Part shown: positions 22,829 to 34,484 of the stretch, piece by piece | Layout: each line of letters starts with the position of its first letter | Numbering within the stretch: the stretch's first letter is position 1 | DNA from: Pisolithus tinctorius | Taxonomy: Eukaryota; Basidiomycota; Agaricomycetes; Boletales; Pisolithaceae | Assembly (NCBI GenBank): GCA_024663395.1 | Contig: JANFAH010000010.1 | Coordinates: forward strand, 806,001 to 870,000 | Reading direction: 5' to 3' | DNA: 64,000 nt | Made by a program: the position numbers and the translations under genes | Notes under the pieces: generated by a model | Database searches by the model: none | What the model saw: only the letters and a program-made list of their open reading frames with translations | Told to the model about the DNA's origin: nothing

Positions 22829-25540
22829 TCAACCTAAAAATTCGCTTCGATTGACAGTAAGGTAGGCATCTTCTTCTTGAAGGGGCCTGATTGTAGGTTG
22901 TCTCGATCCAGACCTTCGTACTGTAGGTGCATCGTCGCTTGAAGATTCCTTAATATTTAGTAAAACCTGGTATTTCCTGAAATAACGAAGTTGTAAGTAA
23001 AGCACCTTGAAGAGAAAACTGAACATTGGGCCTTCGAGCCCACTTGGCCTGGATTCGACATGCCTCGCCTCCCACGCATCTTGCTGCAATCCCAAAGTTT
23101 GCTGTTGCATTGATATTCGTGGTAGTTCAGGTATACCAGTCTGTGGAGTCGCTTTGAGTGCTTCTCTCGTGGTACTTCGTAGTCGTTGCACTTGTCGCTC
23201 TGTGTGTCGATGCATTCCTTCTTCTGGCTCATTGTCTACTCTAGAACAACATATCTGTAAGTAAAAATCTGTGAAGCAAAAATAAAAACTTTGGCCATCA
23301 GGCTCCATATCCATGCTCATTGGATGTCGTATCTTTGATGATTGCCATTGTAGTTCGAAATGTAGTCTTCGGGCTTGTCCTGCAGCACTTCCATGTGATC
23401 TTTGTACTTGTTGCTCTGTGACCTGCTGCGATCTTCCTTCTGAGTTGTCAGCTATTCTGTATTCCCTAAGACGAAGTAGCTGTAAGTAAGGCACTTGACC
23501 AAAAAGACTAAACTCTGGGCCTTTGAGCCCAATTGGCACAATCTCGAAACTGGCTGTACATTGTGCGTCTTGCTGCGACTCCAAACCTCACCATCGTGTT
23601 GCTGTACTTATTAAGTCCTGCACGCCAGTCCACAGAGTCGCTTCAAACTTGATTCTTGTGGCACTTCAGGCCTGTTGTACTTGTTGCTCCGTAAGTCAAT
23701 GCGCTCATTCTTCCAAATCGTCGTTCACTCTAGAATAATGTACTTGTAAGTAAAAAGTTGCACGACTAAAATAAAAACTTGGGCTGTCATGCTCGGTGCC
23801 CATGTCTGTCGGATCTTGTATCATCAGTGATCATTGCCATAGATCGAACTGTAGTCTTTGCACTAGTCCTGCCGTACACCCACACAATGTTTGCTTGCAA
23901 ATCTTCGTAGATTCTTGAATCACAAATGCGAGGACCTCAGTTGCACTTCGTCGCGACCATCTGCTACCCCTAGTGTAAAGTAGACATAAGTAAAGCGTTT
24001 TGAGAGCGAACCAAACCCTCGAGCTGTCAGGCTCAATGCCTGCGCTCCCCACACCCTGTCTCCATCGAACAGCTGCTCCAGCCTTGCGTGACCTTCAGTC
24101 TGTGTTGAGTCTTGTCATCACTGTCGTTTCTTGTATCACGATCTCTGTACATCATAGATAGCCGGCTTTCCTAGAATAACGAAAATATGAGTAAAACATC
24201 ATAGAACCTAAACAGAACTCTGAGCTTTCAAGCTCGGTGGTTTTCATCACGCAGTGTTTCCTTCGGGCGGGTGTTCCTGTCTTGTGCGGCCTTCGATCTA
24301 TGTCAAGCACTGTCTTCGTCACTCATGCTCCAACCATTGTTGTCGCTGTTGTTGTCCCTGTCACCGTCGCTTCCACTCTCTGTGGATGTAGCTTCCATAC
24401 GATACCCTGTAAAAAGCCACACTTCCTAAAATGACATAGCTGTAAGTAAAATGACTTAAAGAAAAAACTAGGACTTGGGCCTTGGAGCCCATTCGGTGTA
24501 GTCTCTATACTCCTTGCATGTCGTGTGTCTTGCTGTGACTCCAAAGCTCGCTGTTGAAGCTTGAACCGTAGTTGTCGCACTCGTTTTGCTGTACATCCGA
24601 GTGTCTTCCATTCATGGTCCTGTGTAGATTCTCGTGCCGTGACCATGCTTCATCATAGGTATCTCTCGCTCTTTCTAGAGTAGGATAGTTGTAAGTAAAA
24701 TGCTATGAAATCAAAATAAAACCTTGGGCTGTAGTGCTCCATGATTGTCTCCACCATGCTCCATGCCCATCGGATGACCATTCTTGCATTGCATGGCCCC
24801 TTATCATCTTCGAGCACTGTCATAGTTGTTTCTTGTATTGTGACCCCTTGGATGTTGCTCACACATTGTCATGTACAGTTGTTTTCCCTAGAGTAGAATA
24901 GCTGTAAGTAAAACATACTGAAATCATAACAAACCTTTGCTCCATCGAGCCCAGGACCTGCACTCCTCGTGCCTTGTCTCCACAGAACGGCCCTTCTCTC
25001 CCTGCATGGCCATCGACCTGCATCAAACACTGTCCTCATCGTTTCTTGTATCATGATTGCCTGGATGTTGGTTGCTCTTCGATGCATGTACCAGCTTTCT
25101 CCTGCATAGAATAGCTGTAAGTAAAACGTTTCGAAACTAAAACAAACCTGTGAGCTGTTGGGCTCTCCATCTGCGCTCTTCGCACCCCATTTCCATTGAG
25201 TGGTGCACCTGACCTTGCCTGGCTGTTGGTCCACAGTAAGTGTAACCATCATCGTCATTCTTTGTATCACAATTGTTGTCCATTGTAAATATCCGGTTTC
25301 CCTAGAGTAAGGCAGATGTAAGTAAAATGTTCTGCAATCAAAACCGACCTTTGAGCTGTCGAGCTCAGACCCTGCGCTCATCGCACCCTGTTTCCATAGC
25401 ACCACCCTTCCTATCTCGCCCAGCTGTTGACCTGTGCTAAGTAAAGTCATCGCTGTCATCATCACTGTCACTTGAGTCGCTGCCATTGTCGCCTTTGCTG
25501 CTGTCGCCATCGCCCTTAACTGCAGTACCTCGTGCATGGT
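22829..25540 (-). repeat. P1 array of about a dozen exon/intron-like modules
   Basis: Diverged tandem units of about 200-260 bp on the minus strand. Each holds a core ending in TTTTACTTACAGCTATTC and then CTAG, at about 22975, 23235, 23465, 23730, 23970, 24170, 24420, 24670, 24890, 25100 and 25300. A 5' GTTTGT- or GTTTTA-like site lies about 48 nt before the CTAG. If read through, the core translates as FYLQL-YSRE, seen in many frames (22829-23584, 24653-24862, 24869-25537). If spliced, each module is an exon of about 170-200 nt. Arrays of this kind could arise by repeated duplication of one exon of a captured gene. P2 has a shorter version (35685-37566). Confidence 0.6.
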
Positions 25541-25543
25541 ACA

Positions 25544-26785
25544 TCATTCACCCCATTCTTCATATCCTTCAATCGCTGCAATCTTGCATAGTTGGCCTGT
25601 AATACTAGATGCGTCAGTATGTAGTACTTGAGTGTGTGCAGCCACGATGTGCAGAGCGGTCACATGACTCCGCTTAGTCAACATTGCAGGACTTTCTGTG
25701 CAAGTCCTAATACCAAGTGTGCACGTCAATTCTCTTGACGAATTCCTGAATAAAATATATATCACTGGTGCCGCATGGTTATGGAATACTTCGAGTGCGA
25801 GGTTGTCTATCCTCGCTGTGTGCTTCAACATTTCAATTTGCAAAACTTCTTCTGGCAGCTTCCTTCATATGATGAGGCTCAATGGCTTCTCGATCTTGAT
25901 TGTCTTCACAGTAACCTTCGTTTTGGTATGACTTATGCACTGCGGTGCTCTGTGTGAGTTGATGATCTCTTCGCACACCAACCTTTTTGCTTCGAGACTG
26001 GCTGCAGGTGTTTCAAGTTCCTCAACTTTGACTCTTGTGGGCTTCAAATGTTCTTTGAGCCTTTCTGTTTCGAAGTCGAGTGGTACCTTTGACATGGGTG
26101 ACTCGTCTGCTAACTGCCGAACCTCTTCACTGACTGTGGGAACCTCAATGGTGTTTTCTTTAAGACTTTGACCTCTTAAGCTGAAAGTATCAGTAACTAG
26201 TTGAGAAGCTCAGTGAGAACGAAATGAAAAACCCCCTCGAGCACGCTCACTCACCTTGAATTCAATTGGCACCTTCGTCATGGGTGGCTCTTCCACTGGC
26301 TCAACTTGCTCGAGCTCTGGTGTTTCCTGTAATTTTACAGTCAGTAGATCACTTGTACCCGAAGTAGACTCCTCTATCTCAAAACACAGTGTGTCTGCAG
26401 CCTTCTTGATATAGTCAGTACTTGGGCCTTCATTTGCCATCTCCCCAGGTGAACTCGGTGGCTGCGCGTGACCTGCTGATGCTGCCACTGGCATTTGCTC
26501 GTGCTGTGTGCACTCCAGTAATTCCATATGCTCCTGTATACCAGTTGTCAGTGAGTCGTGCACAGGTGAACTTGGAAAAAACTTCGTAGGCTGTTGCTGC
26601 TTGTCCAAACCAGATCCCTGGTTGCTTTGGGCTCATAGTAGTCTTCTGTGCTTGTTTGTGCTCGCTCCGAGCGAAATCCTTTGCGTAGTAGTCGTGTGGC
26701 TGTGTACATTACCTGCTGCATGGGCCATGGATCGTCTAAGTGTCGCCATTGATCATCATGTCGCATTTTCCGAATGATTTCGCAC
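25544..26785 (-). pseudogene. P1 gag-like gene, C-terminal part
   Basis: This continues the gag frame beyond the U insertion. The segment 26785-26548 completes the helical gag domain (KMRHDDQWRHLDDPWPM), then an offset frame 26608-26210 begins DKQQQPTK and is rich in Pro, Glu and Ser. A further frame is at 26095-25865, and another at 25843-25544 has a LEVFHNHAAPVI segment. P2 keeps the same sequence of blocks at 40942-39845 and 37978-37567, so this region was coding. Joins between blocks may be introns or frameshifts, and I cannot decide which. No zinc knuckle seen. Confidence 0.5.
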
Positions 26786-26790
26786 CGGAA

Positions 26791-27377
26791 TGTTAAGTCC
26801 AGGTCTTCACCGGTCCAAGGGCAGTCCAGAGTCCAGTCGAGGGTCAGAGGGTAACACAAGGTATCAAGTGTTTTGGACTATTGGACTTAGTGACTGATGA
26901 CGCAGCACTATTCCCTTGCATGGGCCATAGTCCGGTCGAGAAGCAGAAGACAGGAGAACAGGGAGACCGGGTTAAGACGGGAACTAAGTTGATTTCAGAC
27001 TGAGGCTAGAACAGATTATCCTACAGTTTAAATACTGGAAGTAACCTAAGTGTAATGTAGCACCAGAGACCGGTCTGTGCCAGTACAGCAATGATTGGTA
27101 AACACATTGGTAAGTAATGTTACAAAGAATCTTATCAAGCAAAGACTATGAACAAGGGGTTACTGGGAACTGGGACAGGACATGTGGCTGGGCCGGATGT
27201 TGCACCGGCCTGGTACAAACTGAGGGGGCAACTCACCTGGGCACTGCCTTGCAGTGCCATGCAAGCTAACACATTTCTGGGTCAAAGGGTTAAGGCTGGG
27301 ACCAGGGCAAGGGTTGGATGGGACCAGTCAAGACTGGCATAGAGCCAGTCTAGGGTGGCCTGGACATGGTCATGACA
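26791..27377 (-). repeat. U 3' LTR
   Basis: A 587-bp LTR, on the minus strand TGTCATGACC...CTTAACA. Pairs with 33893-34479. Confidence 0.92.
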
Positions 27378-27390
27378 GTATCCCCCTCTT
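27378..27390 (-). other. U polypurine tract
   Basis: On the minus strand AAGAGGGGGATAC directly precedes the 3' LTR, in the place of the plus-strand primer. Confidence 0.65.
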
Positions 27391-27508
27391 GGAGCCAAGC
27401 CCATGAGGCTCCAATGAGGACAATGCTGAGATCGAAAACTTTGTGTCTGACCTTGAAAGCTGGTGGACTTAAGACCGGTTCACCCCAGGTTTGGTTCTTC
27501 ATCTCGAC

Positions 27509-28562
27509 ATGTCTATTCGCCAGTCCAGGACACCATACGACCAAGATATACTGCCCGACCTGACCCAGGCAACGAGCGCAGAGCTGCAGGTAGGCAGCAA
27601 TGATGACAACAAGGCCATCCAGGAAAACTGGCTGAACGCAAGAGGCACAAGGCTAGGGTGCAGGAGGAAGCCCGGCTGGCTGAAGAAGCCCGGTTGGAGG
27701 CTGAGAGGCAGGAGCAGGCCCAGCTCGAAGAGGAAAGGGCGCGCGCAGAGGCAGAGGCGCAGAGACTAGAGGCTGCACGCAAGGCTGAAGAGGCCAGAAA
27801 GGAGGCTGAGAGTCAGCGGGCTGATGCCCTGGTCAGTAGTTCCACTGGGGCCGGGCCAAACGTCGAGGTGATGAGTCCTCGGTGAGTCCTGTGACGACCA
27901 TCATCAGTGTTGATGACTAACATTCCAACAGTTGCCTTCGCTGCGCCCGGACCAACATGCCCTGTCTGCGCAGCACCGATAGTAAGAAGAAGCACATGGC
28001 ATGTAACCGGTGCAATGAGCTCAAGGAGCACTGCCGGTGGCCGGTCGAAGGTGAGGCTGGTGCTGGGCTGGCTGGGGACCAGGGGAAGAGAAAACCAGAT
28101 GTGATGTCCCCTCGCGTGGGTGAGAAGAAGAAGAGGTTGCAACACCCATCTGCAAAGGTAACCAAGGGTGCAGGTGACGAGGAGGACAATGTAGAGGAGG
28201 GGCCCTCAACAAAGAAGACTGGTGCTGAGACTGGGGCTGGTCCTGTTACTGGCGACCAGGTGGAGCACCTGATCAAGGTGGTGGAGCATGTGGCTGACAC
28301 CATGGCCAGTCTTGCGACAGCGCAAAAAGAGGTTTCCCGAAACTTCTACTGGTTCGCCTGGTCATATGAACCTACATCGAAGAGTGCTTCGAATTCCTGG
28401 TGCCAGAAGTACCTTCAGACTGGGACACCACCGACGAGGAAGACAGGGAAGTCGAGGGACTTGACGATGAGTTGGAGGGGCTGAGGGAGGAAGAGGAGGA
28501 AAGCCGGTCCTGGTCTGAGTCAGGTGATCAGGCCAGTGCCGGTTCCGCTGGGTCCCAAGTCT
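27509..28562 (+). pseudogene. U antisense gene: coiled-coil Zn(2)Cys(6)-like protein
   Basis: Plus-strand gene opposite to gag-pol. ATG at 27509 opens a short N-terminus. After a frame change, 27650-27881 encodes a charged coiled coil of Glu/Ala/Arg heptads. A clean intron, 27882-27931 (50 nt, GTGAGT, branch GACTAAC, CAACAG), joins coiled coil to cysteine cluster in frame. Exon 2 gives CLRCARTNMPC, twelve residues, then CNRCNELKEHC, i.e. CX2CX6CX12CX2CX6C, the canonical spacing of fungal Zn(2)Cys(6) clusters. A basic GEKKKR stretch follows, then a helix, and after a frameshift near 28370 an acidic Glu/Asp-rich tail ending at 28562. It ends about 180 bp from the pol stop, tail to tail. Function unknown; a DNA-binding or nuclear role is inferred. 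Confidence 0.7.
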
Positions 28563-28744
28563 GAGGTCGTGTGCGCATAGAGTAGTACCTTCCCTTTCTG
28601 TATGCTTGTGAATGCCAATGCCCAGTTCTGGTTCTGAAGTATGAAAGAAAACAATATAAAGAAAAGTAAAGGAAATCAAGACATGGTAAGTACTAGATAG
28701 GAGAAACAGATAAGGGGAAAGGAAAACTTGAGACCGGTTCTGGA

Positions 28745-31700
28745 TTATTTCTTGAAAGGACCGGGTTTGTCTGGGTACCGGTCATGATATTCTTGGACGA
28801 GTTCTGACGTGTTGTCCAGCTCTGTTGCTAACACCCAGGTAGTCTCTTCGTCAGTTCCCTTGTAACCAGTCCACTGGACCAGGTACTGCAACCAACATTT
28901 TCTGTGCCGGTCGACCTTCGAATCGAGTATCTCTGCTACTTCGAATTCTAAGTCACCGTCGACATCCACTGGTGGGGGTGGAGGTTGAGACCGGTTGGGT
29001 ATGGTATTTGGAATGGCCAGTTCAAGCTGGGATACGTGGAAGACCGGGTGTACAGTGCGCATAGAGTCTGGTAGATGCAGGGTGAATGAGTGAGAGCCGG
29101 CCTGGGCTATTATGGGGTAGGGCCCAAGGTTCTTCTCACTTAGTTTCTTGGAGGGCCGGGTCGACTGGAAGTACTTGGCTTGTACATAGACATTGTTGCC
29201 CACTTTGAAGTCCGGGGCTGGCATGCGCTTAGCATCCACTGGTCCTTGGTAGCGTTGCTGGGCAAGAGCCATTTCTTCACATAGGTACTGGTGCAGTGAA
29301 TCTAAGTCGACTGTGTAATCACGAGCCCAGTTAGAAGTGAGGTCGCGCTCAGGGAAGACCAAGATATTAGGGTGGTAGCCCTTATTAGTGAAGAAGGGTG
29401 ATACCCCGGTTGTAGCACTGGGTGCATTGTTGTAGGCAAACTCAGCTAGCGGTAGTAACTCGGCCCAGTTGTCCTGCTGATAGTTGCAGTAGACCCGGAG
29501 ATACTGTTTGAGGGTCTGGTTGGTGCACTCTGTCTGACCATCCCCCTCTGGGTGATACCTGGAGGTGAAATGTAGACGCATGTCTAGAGCTTTACCTAGA
29601 GACCAGAAGAAGTGGGATACGAACTCTGATCCCTGGTCTGAGGTTACATGGGCCAGTACACCATGCTTAGAGAACACATGCATGAGGAAGAGCTTGGCAA
29701 GCTCAGGGGCTGTGATGGTGTCATGAGTAGGTATGAAGATGGCTTGCTTTGAGAGCCAGTCGACCACAACAAGGATGGCGGTAAAGCTGGTTGAGGCCGG
29801 GAGTTGCTCTATGAAATCCATCGAGATGGAATTCCATGGCTTCTCTGGCACGGGGAGCTGTTTGAGCAGGCCATAAGGCCGGTGGTGAGGTACCTTGGCC
29901 CGGGCACAGGTAGTACAAGACTGGACATAGTCCTTGACAAATGTCCTTAGGCCGGGCCAGGTGTACTCTTGTCGGATGAGCTCTAAAGTTCTGTTCTGGC
30001 CGAAGTGGCCAGATAAAGGGTGATCATGTTTAAACCTCAGGATGCAAAGACGAAGGTCGTTAGAGTCTGGTACATAGATTCTTCCATCTAGGTGGAGGAA
30101 GCCGGCATCATCAACTGACCACCGGGAATCTGATGTGTCTGAGAACCACACTTGGGTGACCGGGTCTGAGGGTAGGGCTGAGAGAATATCATTATGTAGC
30201 TTCTCCACATCCATCAGTGCAACAGCATGTAGGACCAGGTATTCAAGGTAGGTGGCATGCAGGGAGGTGGCTAGCTGTTCCTGTGTGAAGACTGGTCTGA
30301 GATTCTGTGGGTTGACCCGAGCATAGTCGCTATCCCCCTCTTTGGGGTAGATGTCCCATCGTCTAGTTAGGGCATCAGGCTTAGCACCAAGTTTACTGGG
30401 TCTGAACTGGATAACCATATTGAATTGGGACAAGAACTCAGACCAGCGCACCTGGCGCCAGGTTAAAACCTTTGAGGTGGAGAAGTACTCCAGGTTCTTG
30501 TGGTCGGTGACAACATCAACTGGTACTGCAGAGCCTTCTAAGTAATGCCACCATGTCCGGAATGCCTCGAAGATCGCGAGTAATTCCTTATCATGGGTGT
30601 CATAGTTTAGCTCCGGGGCTGTTAAGGTGCGAGAGTAGAATGCGACTGGCCAGATTTGACCATTACCACTGGTGATGGACAGAATACTGGCTATGGCATA
30701 GTCAGACGCATCAGTCTCGACAGTAATAGGAGCCTCCGGGGAAAAGTGAGTTAGGACCAGGGCAGTAGTGAAGGCCTGCTTGAGTTTATTGAAAGACTGG
30801 CAGCACTCCTCAGAAAAGTTCCAGGGAGCACCTTTGCATGTCAACTGGGTTAAAGGTACCACTATGTCCGAGTAGTTAAAAATGAACCAGCAATAGAAAT
30901 TGGTGAAGCCCAGGAAGGACTGAATGTCCTTTACCTTCTGGGGTTCAGGCCAGTCGCAGATAGCTTTGACTTTTTCTGAAGACATGGTAAGGCCGGCCAG
31001 GGACAGGTGGTAACCCAAGTATTCCACAGAGTCTGAGTGGAACTCGCACTTCTCCAGTTTGGCATACAGGCCATGCAACTGGAGCCAGCAAAGAACCTCC
31101 TGGACATGCTGCTTATGTGATGGTTCATCTCTGGAGTAGATTAAAATGTCGTTGAGGTAGACGACGATGCAGACATCTAGCATATCTGCAAAGATTGAAT
31201 TGATGAACTGCTGGAAGGCAGCCAGGGCATTGGTAAGACCGAAAGGCATCACCAACCACTTGTAAGACCCATAGCACGTTCTGAAGGCAGTTTTCCACTC
31301 ATCCCCAGGTGCAATCCAGACGAGGCGGTATGCGTGCCTTAAGTCAATCTTGGTGTAGATTTTGGCATGGCTAGGGGAGTCGAGTAGATCAGATATTAGC
31401 GGTAGGGGATACCGGTCTTTCTTGGTGAGTTTGTTAAGGCCCCAGAAGTCAACGCATAACCAGAGTGAACCGTCCTTCTTTTTTATGAAGAGGACTGGTG
31501 CAGTGTAGGGGGAAGAGGTGGGCTGGATGAAACTGGTAGTCAGGTTTTTGTTGATGAAGGCCTGGAGAGCTTGCAGCTCGACCGGGGATAGCGAGTAGAT
31601 GGTTCCTATGGGTGGTGTAGTACCTTCTTCCAATTCAATCTTAAGGTCATACTCCCAGTGCAGGGGGAGAGTAGAGGCCTTGGCTTTGCTAAAGACGTCA

Positions 31701-32478
31701 GCAAAGTCATGGTAGTCCTCTGGTACACTGGCCAGGTCTGGTGGAGGACCAGTAGAAGTAGACTGGGCCAGGACCGGGTCCAATGGGCGTAGATGAAGTT
31801 GGAATTGGGTAGATCCCTCTAGTTTGCAAGTGTGTACATATGTGGCTGCATTGATCAGGGCAATAGGGGGAGCTTTCAGGGGGGTGTGAACCGGTGAGTC
31901 GACAGATGGTACAGATGGTGCAGGGCTGGGGTTGGGTTGGTCAGGCAGACCAGATTTGGGAAGACCAGTTAAGACCAGTGTGGCAGGGGGTGTCGACAGG
32001 GTTGGCATTCCTCCTGTAGATGTCCGGAAAGTTAGACTGCTCAATACCCAATCAATTGATGGATTGTAGCGGGTGAGCCAGTCGTGTCCAAGGACTATCT
32101 TACATTTGGAATCCAACAGGGCTAGAAACAGGGTTACCGGGGTGACATCGCTGGTCGCAAACTGAACCGAAAGATCTACTGCTTGGGTGATAACAAAACT
32201 TGACAACCCATCAAAGAGCCAGAGTTGGATAGGGGACACGAGATAAGGGGCAAAGGAGTGTTGATTAACAAAGTCTTTATCTATGAAGCTATGTGTGGAA
32301 CTGGAGTCCACTAGTGTACGAAACCGGGGTAAATCATGACTGACAATAGAAACATGAGGGGTTAATGAGTTTGGATTAGAAAGAGTGGACATGTTGAGAC
32401 GAGCCTCCGTGGGTGCACAGCCAGAGTCAATGCAGCTCTCAGTCTGTGCAGAGTCCTGAGAGCTGCTACCTATTTTTT
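28745..32478 (-). CDS. U Pol polyprotein (PR-RT-RNase H-IN-chromodomain)
   Basis: Open from the gag stop region (frame entered by -1 shift at 32473-32479) to TAA at 28745; the first in-frame ATG is 32392. Order: protease with LVDSSSTHSFID (about 32300), then RT with KKDGSLWLCVDFWGLN and the active-site box VVYLNDILIYS (about 31150), where the usual YLDD reads YLND. RNase H follows (VETDASDYAIA, about 30705). Integrase has HH-CC zinc residues (HDHPLSGHFG...CTTCARAK) and a DDE triad in MDFIEQLP, SDQGSEF and QTECTNQ. The chromodomain is at the C-terminus (about 28800-28950, EVAEILDSKVDRH...YLVQWTGYKG). Length of about 1,240 residues is normal for a gypsy Pol. The Asp-to-Asn change should abolish polymerase activity. 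Confidence 0.9.
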
Positions 32479-32479
32479 T
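32432..32479 (-). promoter_or_regulatory. U -1 ribosomal frameshift signal (slippery site and hairpin)
   Basis: On the minus strand the heptamer A AAA AAA (32479-32473) is followed at once by the gag stop TAG (32472-32470). After a 6-nt spacer, an 11-bp perfect stem GCAGCTCTCAG / CTGAGAGCTGC (32466-32456 with 32442-32432) closes a 13-nt loop. The pol frame is -1 relative to gag. V has the same arrangement with compensatory stem changes. Confidence 0.8.
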
Positions 32480-33873
32480 GCCTCGGGGGCAGAGCCCAAG
32501 GTTGAGGCTGGTGCTGCCTCAGAGGTGGCCACAGCACGAGCTTTGGCTTTCCTGGCTTTCTTGGGGCACTTATCTGCAAAATGTCTGGTGCCCCCACAGA
32601 ACATGCAAAGGTTATTGTCTCTATGGTGTTTGCGCTCCTCCAGTGTCAACTTGCCATCCTTGCCCAGTTTGTTTGAGTCTGGCTTGGATGTGTTAGAGCC
32701 GGTCTGACCAGTTGAGGCGGGTTTGGACTGAGTTTGGTTACCAGAGTTGCTATTTCTGGAGTTATTGCCGGTCTTGGACCTCTCTTGACCAGGCTTAGAC
32801 TGATTGTTGTGGCCAGGGTTGGGAGTAGACTTGTTACCAGAGGATGACCCCTGGTGCTTACTGGACTGCTGAACCTCCTCCTTGTGTTCCCAGTAGTGCG
32901 TGTCAATCTCCTGCACTAGGTGGTGAAGCTCATGCAGGGTTCTTGGTTTGCCGACCCAGCAGACCTCATCTTTGATACGGTCAGGGAGACTGGTGTAGAA
33001 GAAGTGGCGCAGGGCGCCATCACCGTATCCCCGGACTTGTGAGGCAAGCCGGTTGAACTTGACCACATACTTGTTGACCTGGTGATTATCTTTCATCTGG
33101 AGGTGGTCTAGCTGGCTTTCAGCATCAGCTACCAGGTCGTGAGGTCCAAAAGTAGTTTGAAGTTCTATGACAAACTCCTTCCAAGAGTCCATCCAGTAGG
33201 GCCGGTCCTCCGGGTCTTCAGTCCCAAGTAGGTCCGGTTCGAACCACTCAAGAGCCATCCCTTTAAGAAATGACTGCGCAAAAGTGACCTTGGCTTGATC
33301 ACTTCGAAAGGCCTGGGGCCGGTCCCGGAAGTTGAGTTCACACTGGATAAGAAATGCGTGCAGCTTCTTTGGGTCTGTCCCATCGAAGGTGTCCAGTTCG
33401 CGCAACTTGGTTCTGGAGGATGATTCAGAGCCAGTGCAAGCATTACATGTGAGGAGCTCGATGGCTTTGGCAAGATTATCAAGCACAGTTACACCAGGCT
33501 CGACATCATCCTCTGGGAGGGGTTCTTCATTGTCATTGTCCAGGTCATCTCCTGGCCTGTTGTCACCAGGACCATCATCACTGGGGTGATTGAAGTCATC
33601 TGGTTCATCATCTGGATCATTAGTGGGTGCGAGAGGTCGATTAGGGATAGGGGTAGTGGATTTATGGGCTGAGAAGCCCCTGAAGTTGTTGACTTCACCA
33701 GGTGACCTTCTGGCTGTCCCTAAGGACACCAGGGCAGTGGCACAGTGCAAGTCGACTGCTGAAGTGGAATCTGGGTTGTTGGTAGCATGTGCCTGTGCTG
33801 CTTGGGTTCTAGTTTGGGTAGGCATGCCAGGGGTGTGATGCTGAGTTTTGAGCAGAAGGGTGTTGACCCACAC
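32470..33873 (-). CDS. U Gag
   Basis: Open frame of 467 residues. The N-terminus is low in structure, followed by a strongly acidic Asp/Asn/Pro stretch (about residues 75-125). The retrotransposon gag domain spans roughly residues 165-320, with landmarks DTFDGTDPKKLHAFL, FLKGMALEWFEPDLL and FYTSLPDRIKDE. A Ser/Asn/Gly-rich linker leads to a zinc knuckle CMFCGGTRHFADKC (CX2CX4HX4C) near residue 435 and a basic tail. Gag forms the virus-like particle and packages RNA through the knuckle. Start ATG 33873 lies about 20 bp after the 5' LTR. T and V encode clear homologues. Confidence 0.9.
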   Translation of the reverse strand: MWVNTLLLKTQHHTPGMPTQTRTQAAQAHATNNPDSTSAVDLHCATALVSLGTARRSPGEVNNFRGFSAHKSTTPIPNRPLAPTNDPDDEPDDFNHPSDDGPGDNRPGDDLDNDNEEPLPEDDVEPGVTVLDNLAKAIELLTCNACTGSESSSRTKLRELDTFDGTDPKKLHAFLIQCELNFRDRPQAFRSDQAKVTFAQSFLKGMALEWFEPDLLGTEDPEDRPYWMDSWKEFVIELQTTFGPHDLVADAESQLDHLQMKDNHQVNKYVVKFNRLASQVRGYGDGALRHFFYTSLPDRIKDEVCWVGKPRTLHELHHLVQEIDTHYWEHKEEVQQSSKHQGSSSGNKSTPNPGHNNQSKPGQERSKTGNNSRNSNSGNQTQSKPASTGQTGSNTSKPDSNKLGKDGKLTLEERKHHRDNNLCMFCGGTRHFADKCPKKARKAKARAVATSEAAPASTLGSAPEAKK

Positions 33874-33892
33874 AAGTGCGAGTCTGAAATAC

Positions 33893-34479
33893 TGTTAAGT
33901 CTTGGTCTTCACCAGTCCAAGGCCAGTCCGGAGTCCAGTCGGGGGTCAGAGGGTAACACGAGGTATCAAGGGTTTTGAACTATTGGACTTAGCGACTGAT
34001 GATGCAGTGCTATTCCCTTGCATGGGCCGTAGTCTGGTCGAGAAGCAGAAGACAGGAGAACAGGGAGACCGGGTTAAGATGGGAACTAAGTTGATTTCAG
34101 ACTGAGGCTAGAACAGATTATCCTATGGTTTAAATACTGGAAGTAACCTAAGTGTAACGTAGCACCAGAGACCAGTCTGTTCCAGTACAGCGATGATTGG
34201 TAAACACATTGGTAAGTAATGTTACAAAGAATCTTATCAAGCAAAGACTATGAACAAGGGGTTACCAGGAACTGGGACAGGACATGTGGCTGGGCCAGAT
34301 GTTGCACCGGCCTGGTACAAACTGAGGGGGCAACTCGCCTGGGCACTGCCTTGCAGTGCCATGCGAGCTAACACATTTCTGGGTCGAAGGGTTAAGGCCG
34401 GGACCGGGGCAAGGGTTGGATGGGACCGGTCAAGACCAGTGTAGAGCTGGTCTAGGGTGGCCTGGACATGGTCATGACA
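33893..34479 (-). repeat. U 5' LTR
   Basis: A 587-bp LTR, partner of 26791-27377. The first bases after it on the minus strand, GTATTTCAGACTC, do not begin with TGG, so a standard tRNA-CCA primer site is absent. V has the same bases and T a similar stretch. Confidence 0.92.
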
Positions 34480-34484
34480 TGGAA

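Larger units (their letters stand above)
26791..34479 (-). mobile_element. U: full-length chromodomain Ty3/gypsy element
   Basis: LTRs of 587 bp at 26791-27377 (3') and 33893-34479 (5'). Target duplication is CGGAA (26786-26790) / TGGAA (34480-34484). The paralogous P2 sequence at 40725 shows the unoccupied TGGAA site, proving the insertion into P1 gag. Gag and pol are each one long open frame joined by a -1 frameshift signal, and an antisense gene lies between pol and the 3' LTR. The two LTRs differ at many transitions, so the copy is not recent despite open frames. The RT active site is altered. Confidence 0.92.

Noticed and set aside
22829..25540. CRISPR-like array
   Set aside because: Units are long, diverged and imperfectly spaced, with splice-like cores, in a eukaryotic retroelement.
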